From Actinomycetes bacterium (GTDB taxonomy: Bacteria; Actinomycetota; Acidimicrobiia; Acidimicrobiales; Acidimicrobiaceae), in the NCBI GenBank assembly GCA_021833085.1, contig JAKBGL010000021.1:1-12853 (forward strand): a stretch of DNA of 12,853 bases. Reading direction: 5' to 3'. A program made the translations under genes and the position numbers. How positions within the stretch are numbered: position 1 is the first letter of the stretch; every line of letters starts with the position of its first letter. The notes below the pieces were generated by a model. It ran no database searches. It had not been told where the DNA came from and saw only the letters and a list, made by a program, of their open reading frames with translations. Of this stretch, positions 6,087-12,853 are shown piece by piece.

Positions 6087-8068
6087 AGATGGTTAGGGCA
6101 AAGAGAGCAGCATTGAATCAAATGAGCCTGGTAAAACCTGCCTTTCTTCGATGGATGGTCTTGTCTATTACCATCTTTTTCATACTTATCATACCAGCAA
6201 TACTCACAGCTCCACCGGCTTACGCGGCTTCAACACCAACTTTGAGCGTAACTTCAGCACCCGAAAGCGTCCCATATGGGAGTTCTACCACGGCAGCTAT
6301 ATCAGTATCTAACTCATCAGGAGAATCTCTGGAAGTCTACGAAACACTTTATCCAAGGATCACTTCAAGGACCGCTCTATTGAGCATGACTCCAACTTCA
6401 ATACCGAGTGGTTATCCAATATCGATCTCGCCCCCCACTCCCCTTTCCGCCCTAAAAGGATCCGGAAGTGGCTCCTACAGTATCAGTTTGTCTATAGGTA
6501 ACAGTCCTTCTGCAGCCCTCAACATACCTGGATGCACAACATCTTGTTCCGGCAACTATCCGCTCCAGATAAGACTGGCTAACTCTCAAACAGGTACTGT
6601 CTACTCTGAGATAACGCTGCCACTTACGGTAATGGCAGCTAAAGCGTCAAAGACTTTAGGAGTTTCATACGTCGTCCATTACATCTCAGCGTCATTCAAT
6701 CCCCACATCTTCCATACGGTCGTAGCATTCCTCTCCACCCACTCGAGTCTTCCTCTGTCTTTAGCCATCTCACCGTCGCTACTAATTAGCGCACAGTCTT
6801 CTTCTTCCCCGAGCGTGCATCAAGATCTCATACTTTTAGGAAAATGGTCACAGCTTACTGGTCACTCGGTCGTCGGAACGACCTACGTTCCTGTTGACCC
6901 TACATGCATCTCCGCTTTGAATGGACCGATCTCCTACCAGTCGCAAATACAAAACGGTGTTAACGTACTTCAACCATACGAGCGAAGCGGCACAACTAAG
7001 ATCTTCTCCACTAACGGCCCAGACATTTCCAATACACTTAATGCCCCTAGAAAGATAGGATATTCACATATCCTGGTTCCACAGAATTACCTTAACGATC
7101 TTGCCTACAAAGTTACACCCACGGCACCTGTTGCCCTAAGTTCGTCATCTACTTCATTAATTGGCGTTGACTCTGTGTTAACGCGGGAGTTCTCAACCGC
7201 AAACTCATCAATGAAGCGAGCACTGGCTACGGCCGATCTCTCCCAAATTTACTTTGATGCTCCAAACGACCCCTCGCAAAGAGCTGTCGTTGTAAACGTC
7301 AATATCCCTAACGCCACCTCCATGATAGACTTCTCCTCTTCCCTTAGGCGAGTTCTCACTGATCCCTTAGTCAGTCTCATTAGCTTAAACGCAGCTTTTT
7401 CTATACCCTCATACAGATCTATATCTGTCAGTCATCTAAACCTCGCAAACACAACAAGCAGATCTTGTCGGCACCTTTTGAAATCTGAGTTGAAAAAAGG
7501 TACTCAATACCTCCAAAGTGTTGTGTCCCTAAACGCCAACATATCTAACAGAGTAGAGATCGAAAGGTATCTCCTTGAGGCGGAGTCAGCAGCCATAAGC
7601 AGATCAGAGTCAGCAGGCCTCATCGCTAAAGCGGAGTCGCTTGCCAAAGACGATCTTCACTCTGTAAGCGTAGTAACAAATAGCGCTTTTACACTTACTT
7701 CAAGAAAAACTACAATTCCAGTAACTGTTACTTCTAAATTTAAGCTCCCGATTTCAGTCAGGTTGCAGTTAAAGTCCTTGAAGCTTGAGTTTCCCCAAGG
7801 CAACGTAAAAGTCATTACCTTAACCCATCCAACCTCCACCATCTCGTTCCCAGTTGCAGTAAAAACCCTTGGAAGCTTTCCGCTCGAAATCGTTGTACAA
7901 GCCCCCAACGGTTTTACGATCACAACCTCTACGGTTGGCGTACACTCCGAGGCTTTTTCGATAGTGGGGGTGGCGCTTACACTCGGTTCGCTCGGTGTCT
8001 TTTTAATTTGGTGGGCAAGAAGTATCTCTAGAAAACGTCGATCTCGGCGAACAGCGAGATCCTTGTAG
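6071..8068 (+). CDS. DUF6049-type exported, membrane-anchored protein upstream of MurJ
   Basis: The 665-aa protein has a signal sequence (basic to residue 27, hydrophobic 29-46, likely cleavage after A-Y-A at 50-52), a long Ser/Thr-rich extracytoplasmic region, and one C-terminal transmembrane helix (628-648) followed by an Arg-rich cytoplasmic tail (R-K-R-R-S-R-R). Topology, size and position directly before murJ match the actinobacterial DUF6049 family (Mtb Rv3909, about 800 aa, recalled). Its role is unknown; linkage to MurJ suggests envelope biogenesis. Two cysteines at about 155-159 (G-C-T-T-S-C) could form a disulfide. ATG 6071 overlaps the GNAT gene by 16 bp; ATG 6089, two bases after the GNAT stop, fits termination-reinitiation equally well and keeps the signal peptide. 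It ends one base into the murJ GTG. Confidence 0.8.
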   Translation: MFIVLEMVRAKRAALNQMSLVKPAFLRWMVLSITIFFILIIPAILTAPPAYAASTPTLSVTSAPESVPYGSSTTAAISVSNSSGESLEVYETLYPRITSRTALLSMTPTSIPSGYPISISPPTPLSALKGSGSGSYSISLSIGNSPSAALNIPGCTTSCSGNYPLQIRLANSQTGTVYSEITLPLTVMAAKASKTLGVSYVVHYISASFNPHIFHTVVAFLSTHSSLPLSLAISPSLLISAQSSSSPSVHQDLILLGKWSQLTGHSVVGTTYVPVDPTCISALNGPISYQSQIQNGVNVLQPYERSGTTKIFSTNGPDISNTLNAPRKIGYSHILVPQNYLNDLAYKVTPTAPVALSSSSTSLIGVDSVLTREFSTANSSMKRALATADLSQIYFDAPNDPSQRAVVVNVNIPNATSMIDFSSSLRRVLTDPLVSLISLNAAFSIPSYRSISVSHLNLANTTSRSCRHLLKSELKKGTQYLQSVVSLNANISNRVEIERYLLEAESAAISRSESAGLIAKAESLAKDDLHSVSVVTNSAFTLTSRKTTIPVTVTSKFKLPISVRLQLKSLKLEFPQGNVKVITLTHPTSTISFPVAVKTLGSFPLEIVVQAPNGFTITTSTVGVHSEAFSIVGVALTLGSLGVFLIWWARSISRKRRSRRTARSL

Positions 8069-9681
8069 TGTCAGGAAAAGGAGTTAGAAAAAGAGTTCAA
8101 GAGATGCTCGCCACATCATCTAACGCCAGAACAAATGCCACGTTCATGGCGGTCGGCACCGCAATATCAAAATTAACTGGCCTTGTTCGTATTATCGCCT
8201 TAGCCTACGCTTTGGGGTTGCGAGTTGGAGATGCTTATAATCTCGCCAATAACACACCAAATACGTTATACGACCTCCTACTTGGAGGAATCATAGCCTC
8301 GACGATTGTACCAGTATTTTCCTCTCGACTAGCGACCAACCTTAAAGATCAGGCATGGCGGTCGATCTCCGCAGTAGTAACCATCTCAATCGCTACTTTA
8401 GGTCTACTAACTATCCTATTCGAACTCGCAAGTCCACTAATTATCGATGCTTACTCCTTCGAAAGATCTTCAAGTGCGCCACAGCAAACGGTTATCTTGG
8501 CCACACAACTTCTCCGGCTCTTTGCTCCGCAGTTGTTCTTCTACGGAGCTATAGCTATGTTGAACTCAACTTTATATAGCCGAGGGCACTTCTCCACACC
8601 CGCGTTTGCACCTATCTTCAACAACGTCTTCTCTATCTTAGTTCTCTTGGTTTTTGCAACACTGTACCCTCATCCCACCGAAACGTCGGTCCTTGCACAC
8701 CCTATCGAGATGCTGATTCTCGGCGGTGGCACTACACTTGGTGTCTTTATCCAGACCTTAGCACTACTACCTGCCATAAGACGTTACGCTCCAGAACTTA
8801 GGGTAAGTTTTGCTTATAGAGACCCTGCCGTTTTGGAGATTACAAAGCTATCGGGTTGGACCTTTGGATATGTAGTAGCCAATCAACTCTCCCTTTTTGT
8901 CGTCTTGGCGATAGCTTTCGCGCATCAAGGCTATGTCACGGCTTACAACTACGCCTACTTATTCTTTCAGCTACCGTATTCAATCGTTTCACTTTCCATT
9001 ATGAGTGCGATTCAGCCTCAGCTTGCCGCACTATGGGCTAAGTCAGAACGAAACGAGTTTGCCAAGAAGCTCTCTTCGTCACTAAGAGCGGCCGTAACGG
9101 TCACTATCCCCGTATCGATTATCTACTTGAGTGCCAGTCAATTAATTATCTACGTCACGTTGGCTCACGGAGCTATGAGCCGAGCTGGAGCCCAACTCAC
9201 GGCAAGATCTTTGGTAGGATTCGCGCTCGGGCTTCCAGGTTTTGCAGCATTTTTATCTATCAATCAAGCACTTCAGTCAATGAAGAAAAACAGAACGGTC
9301 TTTGTTTTATATCTGATCGAAAATGTCACAAATATCGTATTGGCCTTTACGCTTACAAACTCCCTTGGAATTTTCGGGCTCTCACTAGCATTTTCATTAG
9401 CGTACGATTTGGCAGCTCTGTGCGGTATCGTATTGACCTCGGCGATGGGTCTACGTCTAGGATATCGCTCGATCCTACACTCGTGGCTAAACTCCTTAAT
9501 AGCATCTACGATCTGTGGAGCTATTACGTATCCCCTAGCCAGATACGCCGCTCAAAAAGGCGGTATTATGCTCTACCTACTAGCGGTAGTCGTCGGCGTT
9601 GTCGCAATTGCTGTGATTGTTACGGTCACATACTTAGCTAACAAAGTTAGTTCAATGAGGGGGATACATATAAATGGGTAA
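8068..9681 (+). CDS. murJ: Lipid II flippase MurJ (MviN family)
   Basis: This is an integral membrane protein of the MOP superfamily that moves lipid II across the cytoplasmic membrane for peptidoglycan synthesis. Its 537 aa are hydrophobic along most of the length, consistent with about 14 helices. The opening A-I-S-K-L-T-G-L-V-R-I (residues 33-43), G-D-A-Y-N-L-A-N-N-T-P-N (58-69) and L-Y-D-L-L-L-G-G-I-I-A-S (70-81) match the actinobacterial MurJ signature. It stops just after the last helix, so it lacks the cytoplasmic pseudokinase and extracellular domains found in mycobacterial MviN. The GTG at 8068 shares a base with the upstream TAG; an in-frame ATG at 8104, with AAAGAG 9 nt before it, is an alternative and keeps all helices. 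The end overlaps degV by 8 bp. Confidence 0.93.
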   Translation: MSGKGVRKRVQEMLATSSNARTNATFMAVGTAISKLTGLVRIIALAYALGLRVGDAYNLANNTPNTLYDLLLGGIIASTIVPVFSSRLATNLKDQAWRSISAVVTISIATLGLLTILFELASPLIIDAYSFERSSSAPQQTVILATQLLRLFAPQLFFYGAIAMLNSTLYSRGHFSTPAFAPIFNNVFSILVLLVFATLYPHPTETSVLAHPIEMLILGGGTTLGVFIQTLALLPAIRRYAPELRVSFAYRDPAVLEITKLSGWTFGYVVANQLSLFVVLAIAFAHQGYVTAYNYAYLFFQLPYSIVSLSIMSAIQPQLAALWAKSERNEFAKKLSSSLRAAVTVTIPVSIIYLSASQLIIYVTLAHGAMSRAGAQLTARSLVGFALGLPGFAAFLSINQALQSMKKNRTVFVLYLIENVTNIVLAFTLTNSLGIFGLSLAFSLAYDLAALCGIVLTSAMGLRLGYRSILHSWLNSLIASTICGAITYPLARYAAQKGGIMLYLLAVVVGVVAIAVIVTVTYLANKVSSMRGIHING

Positions 9682-10516
9682 AGTTGGAATAGTAACAGAT
9701 TCGGCGGGAGATCTATCCATAGAACAGTTGAAAGAAAAAGGCATTCGGGTTGTACCTTTAAAGGTAAGAATTGACGATAAAGAGTACGTCGACGTCACTG
9801 AGTTAAACGCAGCCACTTATTGGGAACTCGCTCAGGTAAGCCACGAACTACCCCAAACCTCCGCTCCGTCGATCGGTGAGTTTGAGGTTGCATTCCAAGA
9901 GATGGCTAACGAAGGAACCGACTGCATCTTTTGCATTACTATTTCATCAGAGCTCTCTGCTACTTATCAAAGTGCGGTAGCGGCGGCAAAGAAAGTTGCT
10001 CCTCACATTACTGTAAGAGTCTACGACTCGCGTTACGTTTCCTTAGCAGAAGGCTTCCTAGCCATGAAAGCTGCTGAGTTAGCAGATGAAGGCCTATCGC
10101 TAGAAAATCTAGAGGCTGAAATAAAGGCCTATGCATCAAAAATCCTTGTATATGGAACACTCGACACCTTAGAAAACTTGAAACGCGGTGGTCGAATAGG
10201 AGCAGCCCAAGCCCTTCTAGGATCACTACTCTCTTTCAAGCCAGTCATAGAAGTAAAAGACGGTTTGGTACTTCCAGAGTCAAGACAGCGAACTAGATCG
10301 CGTGCACTAGATTACCTCTTAGACAAGGTATCACAAAACGGACCTTACTCTTGGGTCGGCGTCATGCAGGCACAAGCCCCTGAGACAGAAGAGTTTGTAC
10401 GCCAAGTAGCACTTCGTTCCGGTTTAGAAACTGTTTACCTTACGACCATTGGCCCAATAATTGGCACACACGCGGGTATTCGTACCGTAGGATTAACGTT
10501 AGTCAAAGCCGAGTAA
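9674..10516 (+). CDS. DegV family fatty-acid-binding protein
   Basis: DegV/FakB proteins hold a fatty acid in a buried pocket and, where a FakA kinase exists, present it for phosphorylation. The 280-aa protein has all family marks: V-T-D-S-A-G-D-L (7-14), T-S-A-P-S (62-66), the head-group loop I-S-S-E-L-S-A-T-Y-Q-S-A (90-101), L-K-R-G-G-R-I (169-175), S-F-K-P-V-I (187-192) and G-P-I-I-G-T-H-A-G (260-268). It is soluble and cytoplasmic. The ATG at 9674 overlaps the murJ stop by 8 bp, with a G-rich ribosome binding site (around 9658-9663) inside the murJ end, so translation is probably coupled. No FakA kinase is in the window. DegV is not the usual gene here in mycobacteria, where sigM and its anti-sigma factor follow murJ. 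Confidence 0.92.
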   Translation: MGKVGIVTDSAGDLSIEQLKEKGIRVVPLKVRIDDKEYVDVTELNAATYWELAQVSHELPQTSAPSIGEFEVAFQEMANEGTDCIFCITISSELSATYQSAVAAAKKVAPHITVRVYDSRYVSLAEGFLAMKAAELADEGLSLENLEAEIKAYASKILVYGTLDTLENLKRGGRIGAAQALLGSLLSFKPVIEVKDGLVLPESRQRTRSRALDYLLDKVSQNGPYSWVGVMQAQAPETEEFVRQVALRSGLETVYLTTIGPIIGTHAGIRTVGLTLVKAE

Positions 10517-10535
10517 AAAGCTAAGGAGAGGGTCA

Positions 10536-10856
10536 ATGGAAAATGATCCGACAAGAGACCCGCATAGTAATCAAGACTGGGCCGATAAAGCCGCGGACTT
10601 AGTTGAGCAGTTTGCAACCACAATACGCCGTAAAGGTGTAGAGCCCCTGTTTCGACTTGGACGCATGTTGAGCTACGGGTTGATCGCTGTTTTGGTTGGG
10701 ACCGTAGTGCTACTTGTCACCGTAACCGTTGTAGTAAGGGTCCTGACTGACTACGCCTTTGCACACCATGTATGGATCACCTACCTAGTTCTAGGTGGAA
10801 TAAATCTAATATTTGGAGTGTTTTTGATAAATAAGATGAAATCTCACGACATTTAA
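10536..10856 (+). CDS. Small two-helix membrane protein of unknown function
   Basis: A 106-aa protein with a charged N-terminal 46 residues that may form an amphipathic helix (W-A-D-K-A-A-D-L-V-E-Q-F), followed by two transmembrane helices at about 47-70 (L-I-A-V-L-V-G-T-V-V...) and 79-99 (V-W-I-T-Y-L-V-L-G-G...), and a short polar tail. Both termini are probably cytoplasmic by the positive-inside rule (R-R-K and R near residues 31-43, K-M-K at the end). A clear AAGGAG ribosome binding site lies 7 nt before the ATG. It sits 19 bp after degV and 23 bp before trxB, inside the operon. I do not recognise a family with confidence; it is a holin-sized protein but nothing else points to lysis. Confidence 0.8.
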   Translation: MENDPTRDPHSNQDWADKAADLVEQFATTIRRKGVEPLFRLGRMLSYGLIAVLVGTVVLLVTVTVVVRVLTDYAFAHHVWITYLVLGGINLIFGVFLINKMKSHDI

Positions 10857-10879
10857 GTCATTAGAGCTGGAGCTGTACT

Positions 10880-11839
10880 TTGGAACACAAAAAGGTGATA
10901 ATCGTTGGATCAGGACCAGCAGGACTCACAGCTGCCATCTACACTGCTAGAGCTGATTTGGAACCCATGGTAGTCGAAGGCGAACCCTCTTCAACGTCTG
11001 ATCAGCCTGGTGGCCAGCTTATGCTCACAACAGAGATCGAGAACTTTCCTGGATTTCCAGAGGGTCTAATGGGTCCTGAACTCATGGCGAACATGCGAGC
11101 ACAATCTGAAAGATTTGGTGCCAGTTTTGCCACAGCCAAAGTTACAAAAGTGCTAATGGACTCTAAACCGTTTGCCCTTTACACCTCAGATCAACAAGAC
11201 CAAGATGAACCTGCATTTACCTGTGATGCTCTCATCGTTGCTACAGGAGCTCGGTCACTTATGCTTAATCTAGAAAACGAGAACGAACTTATAGGTCACG
11301 GAGTATCGACCTGTGCAACCTGTGATGGCTTCTTCTTTAGAGGGCAAGATATTGCCGTAGTTGGCGGAGGGGACTCAGCGCTAGAAGAAGCACTATTTCT
11401 GACCAAGTTCGCTAACACTGTTACCATCATTCATAGACGTGATTCTCTTCGAGCTTCAAAAATAATGCAAGATAGAGCCTTTAAAAACGAAAAGATTACG
11501 TTCGCATGGAACAAGGTCGTTACAGAGTTACATGCCACAGACGCTGTTCTAAGTGGAATAACCTTGGAAGACACGGTAACGTCTGAGACGACAACTCTAA
11601 ACGTTACAGGGCTATTCGTAGCCATTGGACACTCTCCAAATACGGATATATTCAAGGGTCTGTTAGAGATGGATGATGCGGGTTACATTATCACTAACAA
11701 CGGAACACGTACGTCGGTCGACGGGATATTCGCGTGCGGAGACGTACAGGATCATACCTACAAGCAAGCCATAACAGCGGCCGGATCAGGGTGCATGGCC
11801 GCGATCGACGTCGAACGTTGGCTAGAAAGCCAACATTAA
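10880..11839 (+). CDS. trxB: Thioredoxin reductase (NADPH)
   Basis: The flavoenzyme passes electrons from NADPH through FAD to a redox-active disulfide and then to thioredoxin in the cytoplasm. Its 319 aa is a normal low-molecular-weight TrxB length. Visible are the FAD-binding G-S-G-P-A-G-L-T-A (10-18), active-site C-A-T-C-D-G (145-150), NADPH-binding G-G-G-D-S-A-L-E (162-169) with phosphate-contact H-R-R-D-S-L-R-A (185-192), and the second FAD motif G-D-V-Q-D (287-291) in A-C-G-D-V-Q-D. The start is a TTG at 10880, supported by GGAG 8 nt upstream; the dinucleotide fold begins at residue 5, so no later start fits. It is followed 41 bp later by trxA, its substrate. Confidence 0.97.
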   Translation: MEHKKVIIVGSGPAGLTAAIYTARADLEPMVVEGEPSSTSDQPGGQLMLTTEIENFPGFPEGLMGPELMANMRAQSERFGASFATAKVTKVLMDSKPFALYTSDQQDQDEPAFTCDALIVATGARSLMLNLENENELIGHGVSTCATCDGFFFRGQDIAVVGGGDSALEEALFLTKFANTVTIIHRRDSLRASKIMQDRAFKNEKITFAWNKVVTELHATDAVLSGITLEDTVTSETTTLNVTGLFVAIGHSPNTDIFKGLLEMDDAGYIITNNGTRTSVDGIFACGDVQDHTYKQAITAAGSGCMAAIDVERWLESQH

Positions 11840-11880
11840 GAGATTATCAAACAGAATTGAAAATGGAACGATAGGGAGAC

Positions 11881-12216
11881 ATGGTGAACAAACCTAATAT
11901 TGCACAGCTAGACGATGCAAACTTTGATGAGTGGATCAAGACATCCGAGAAACCCATATTGGTTGACTTCTGGGCCGAGTGGTGTGGACCTTGCAAAATG
12001 ATAGCTCCAATTCTAGAACAGATTGCAGTCGAGGAAGAGGCTAGGGTAGGTATAGCAAAACTAAACGTAGATAACTCGCTCGAGGTGGCAAGACGGTACG
12101 AAGTAATGAGCATTCCAACCCTGATACTATTCAAGGACGGTCAGGTAGCCAAGCGGATCGTAGGGGCAATGCCCAAAGGCTCTCTAATGCGCGAGCTGAA
12201 TCCCCATCTGTCATAG
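11881..12216 (+). CDS. trxA: Thioredoxin
   Basis: This is a small cytoplasmic disulfide reductase, re-reduced by TrxB. The 111-aa protein has the active site W-C-G-P-C-K (34-39), the cis-proline loop S-I-P-T (77-80), F-K-D-G (84-87) and a normal C-terminal helix (P-K-G-S-L-M-R-E-L). The ATG at 11881 stands only 2 nt after GGGAG (11874-11878); the GTG two codons on at 11884 has a 5-nt spacing and may be the actual start, with little effect on the protein. The last part of the gene is overlapped in the -1 frame by the open frame of the next gene, which has no start codon of its own. Confidence 0.96.
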   Translation: MVNKPNIAQLDDANFDEWIKTSEKPILVDFWAEWCGPCKMIAPILEQIAVEEEARVGIAKLNVDNSLEVARRYEVMSIPTLILFKDGQVAKRIVGAMPKGSLMRELNPHLS

Positions 12217-12227
12217 AATCAGATGAG

Positions 12228-12853
12228 ATAAACCTAGACAAAGAGCAAGGCTCCGGTTTTAAAAGCAATCGTTTCGGCGATCACGGTCCTGAAGTTGCAG
12301 ACATTCAGCGAAGATTAGCCAATCTAGGCTACAAAATTAACGATGCAACGGGGATCTTTGGCGACAGCACCCAGGAGAACATAGCTTCATTTCAAGCCGC
12401 CCGGGGACTTCAGATACACGGAATATGCGACAAGATAACATGGATGGCGATCGTAGAAGCCGGATACACACTCGGAGATCGAGTACTTTATCTAAAACGA
12501 CCGATGTTTAGAGGAGACGATGTATCTGAACTACAGTACCGCGTCGGTTCATTAGGATTCGATCCAGGTAATTTAGATGGAATATATGGCCCTAAAACTG
12601 CACGTGCCCTTACTGAATTTCAAGCGAACGTCGGACTACCGGCGGACGGTATCTGCGGCCGTTCCACCGTCAACGAACTAAAACGGGTATATGGCAGATC
12701 ATCGGAGCATATTAGAGGAGTTCGAGAAAGGGCTTACCTTAGATCGCGTAACCTCTCCTTAGACGAGTCAACTATTGCCATCGTATCTTCTCAGCAACTA
12801 GAAGCACCTGCAGAGATACTAGCGCTTAAATTGAGACAAAACGGGGCACGTGC
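12228..12853 (+). CDS. CwlM-like peptidoglycan-binding protein, partial (start unclear, 3' end off the window)
   Basis: The frame contains two peptidoglycan-binding type 1 domains: about 12279-12470 (G-D-H-G-P-E-V-A-D-I-Q-R-R-L ... F-Q-A-A-R-G-L) and 12510-12695 (G-D-D-V-S-E-L-Q-Y-R-V ... D-G-I-Y-G-P-K-T ... G-L-P-A-D-G-I-C-G). An amidase-like segment begins near 12768. Order and the link L-G-D-R-V-L-Y match actinobacterial CwlM, which follows trxA and in mycobacteria regulates MurA instead of cutting peptidoglycan. The frame is open from 12075 with no ATG, GTG or TTG before 12444, which lies inside domain 1. The listed start is an ATA shown only as a placeholder. The expected zinc-binding D-P-G-H-G-G loop is absent. 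No signal peptide is visible, fitting a cytoplasmic regulator. Confidence 0.7.
   Translation, partial: MNLDKEQGSGFKSNRFGDHGPEVADIQRRLANLGYKINDATGIFGDSTQENIASFQAARGLQIHGICDKITWMAIVEAGYTLGDRVLYLKRPMFRGDDVSELQYRVGSLGFDPGNLDGIYGPKTARALTEFQANVGLPADGICGRSTVNELKRVYGRSSEHIRGVRERAYLRSRNLSLDESTIAIVSSQQLEAPAEILALKLRQNGAR

Noticed and set aside
8355..9641. Short alternative-frame ORFs within murJ
   Set aside because: They lie entirely within the conserved MurJ frame and show no recognisable protein features.
10536..10856. Holin or prophage remnant
   Set aside because: Size and two helices suit a holin, but no endolysin or other phage gene is nearby, and the gene is embedded in a core operon with tight spacing.
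11840..11880. Separate promoter between trxB and trxA
   Set aside because: The 41-bp gap has no convincing -35/-10 pair; co-transcription with trxB is simpler.
12164..12216. A -1 programmed frameshift slippery site at the end of trxA
   Set aside because: The best candidates (G-CCC-AAA at 12171-12177 and T-CCC-CAT at 12201-12207) do not fit the X-XXY-YYZ pattern for the shift needed; the CCC-C run would favour +1, which leads to the wrong frame. Frameshifting is kept only as one hypothesis.
1..12853. Horizontal acquisition because the G+C is low for an actinobacterium
   Set aside because: Composition and gene style look even across the whole window and all genes are conserved core genes in a familiar order, so the low G+C is probably that of the genome.

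Overview
The window looks like the oriC-proximal core region of an actinobacterium with moderate G+C (mid-40s percent by hand sampling). Myo-inositol-phosphate synthase beside a PadR regulator, a DUF5318 protein, a DUF6049 exported protein next to murJ, and trxB-trxA followed by a CwlM-like protein are all actinobacterial signatures. The low G+C, together with these families, makes a deep-branching lineage such as Acidimicrobiia a reasonable guess, but that assignment is inference. Base composition and gene density are even throughout, and no mobile element, CRISPR array, tRNA or rRNA was seen.

Layout. On the far left, on the minus strand, are the first 12 codons of rpsF (ribosomal protein S6, TTG start, strong Shine-Dalgarno) and a DUF5318 zinc-ribbon gene. 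A 242-bp divergent spacer (579-820) follows, rich in inverted repeats. It holds probable promoters for both sides, a candidate PadR operator and a possible 29-codon leader ORF. On the plus strand, padR and ino1 form a two-gene operon ending at a strong hairpin shared with the convergent minus-strand genes. Those are pcnA (CCA-adding enzyme) and, upstream of it, an AcuC-like histone deacetylase gene. The deacetylase gene is divergent from, and probably overlaps at its 5' end, a GNAT acetyltransferase gene. From there a tight plus-strand run continues to the right edge: GNAT, DUF6049 protein, murJ, degV, a small two-helix membrane protein, trxB, trxA and a CwlM-like peptidoglycan-binding protein cut by the window end.

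How the genes fit together. MurJ (lipid II flippase) and the CwlM-like protein belong to cell-wall synthesis and its regulation. TrxB/TrxA form the thioredoxin system. Ino1 supplies inositol for phosphatidylinositol and mycothiol-type thiols. PcnA matures tRNA 3' ends. From memory, this order resembles the contiguous Streptomyces arrangement (rpsF ... padR-ino1 ... pcnA ... murJ ... trxB-trxA ... parB-parA), so parB/parA and oriC would be expected beyond the right edge.

Most interesting points. (1) The CwlM-like frame has no ATG, GTG or TTG start anywhere upstream of its first peptidoglycan-binding domain, although the frame is open back into trxA. (2) The same protein appears to lack the zinc-binding loop of the amidase fold, more severely than in mycobacterial CwlM. 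(3) A deacetylase/acetyltransferase pair sits head to head inside a core cluster. (4) A perfect 7-bp-arm palindrome with a third half-site lies in front of padR. (5) GATC occurs about twice as often as base composition predicts.
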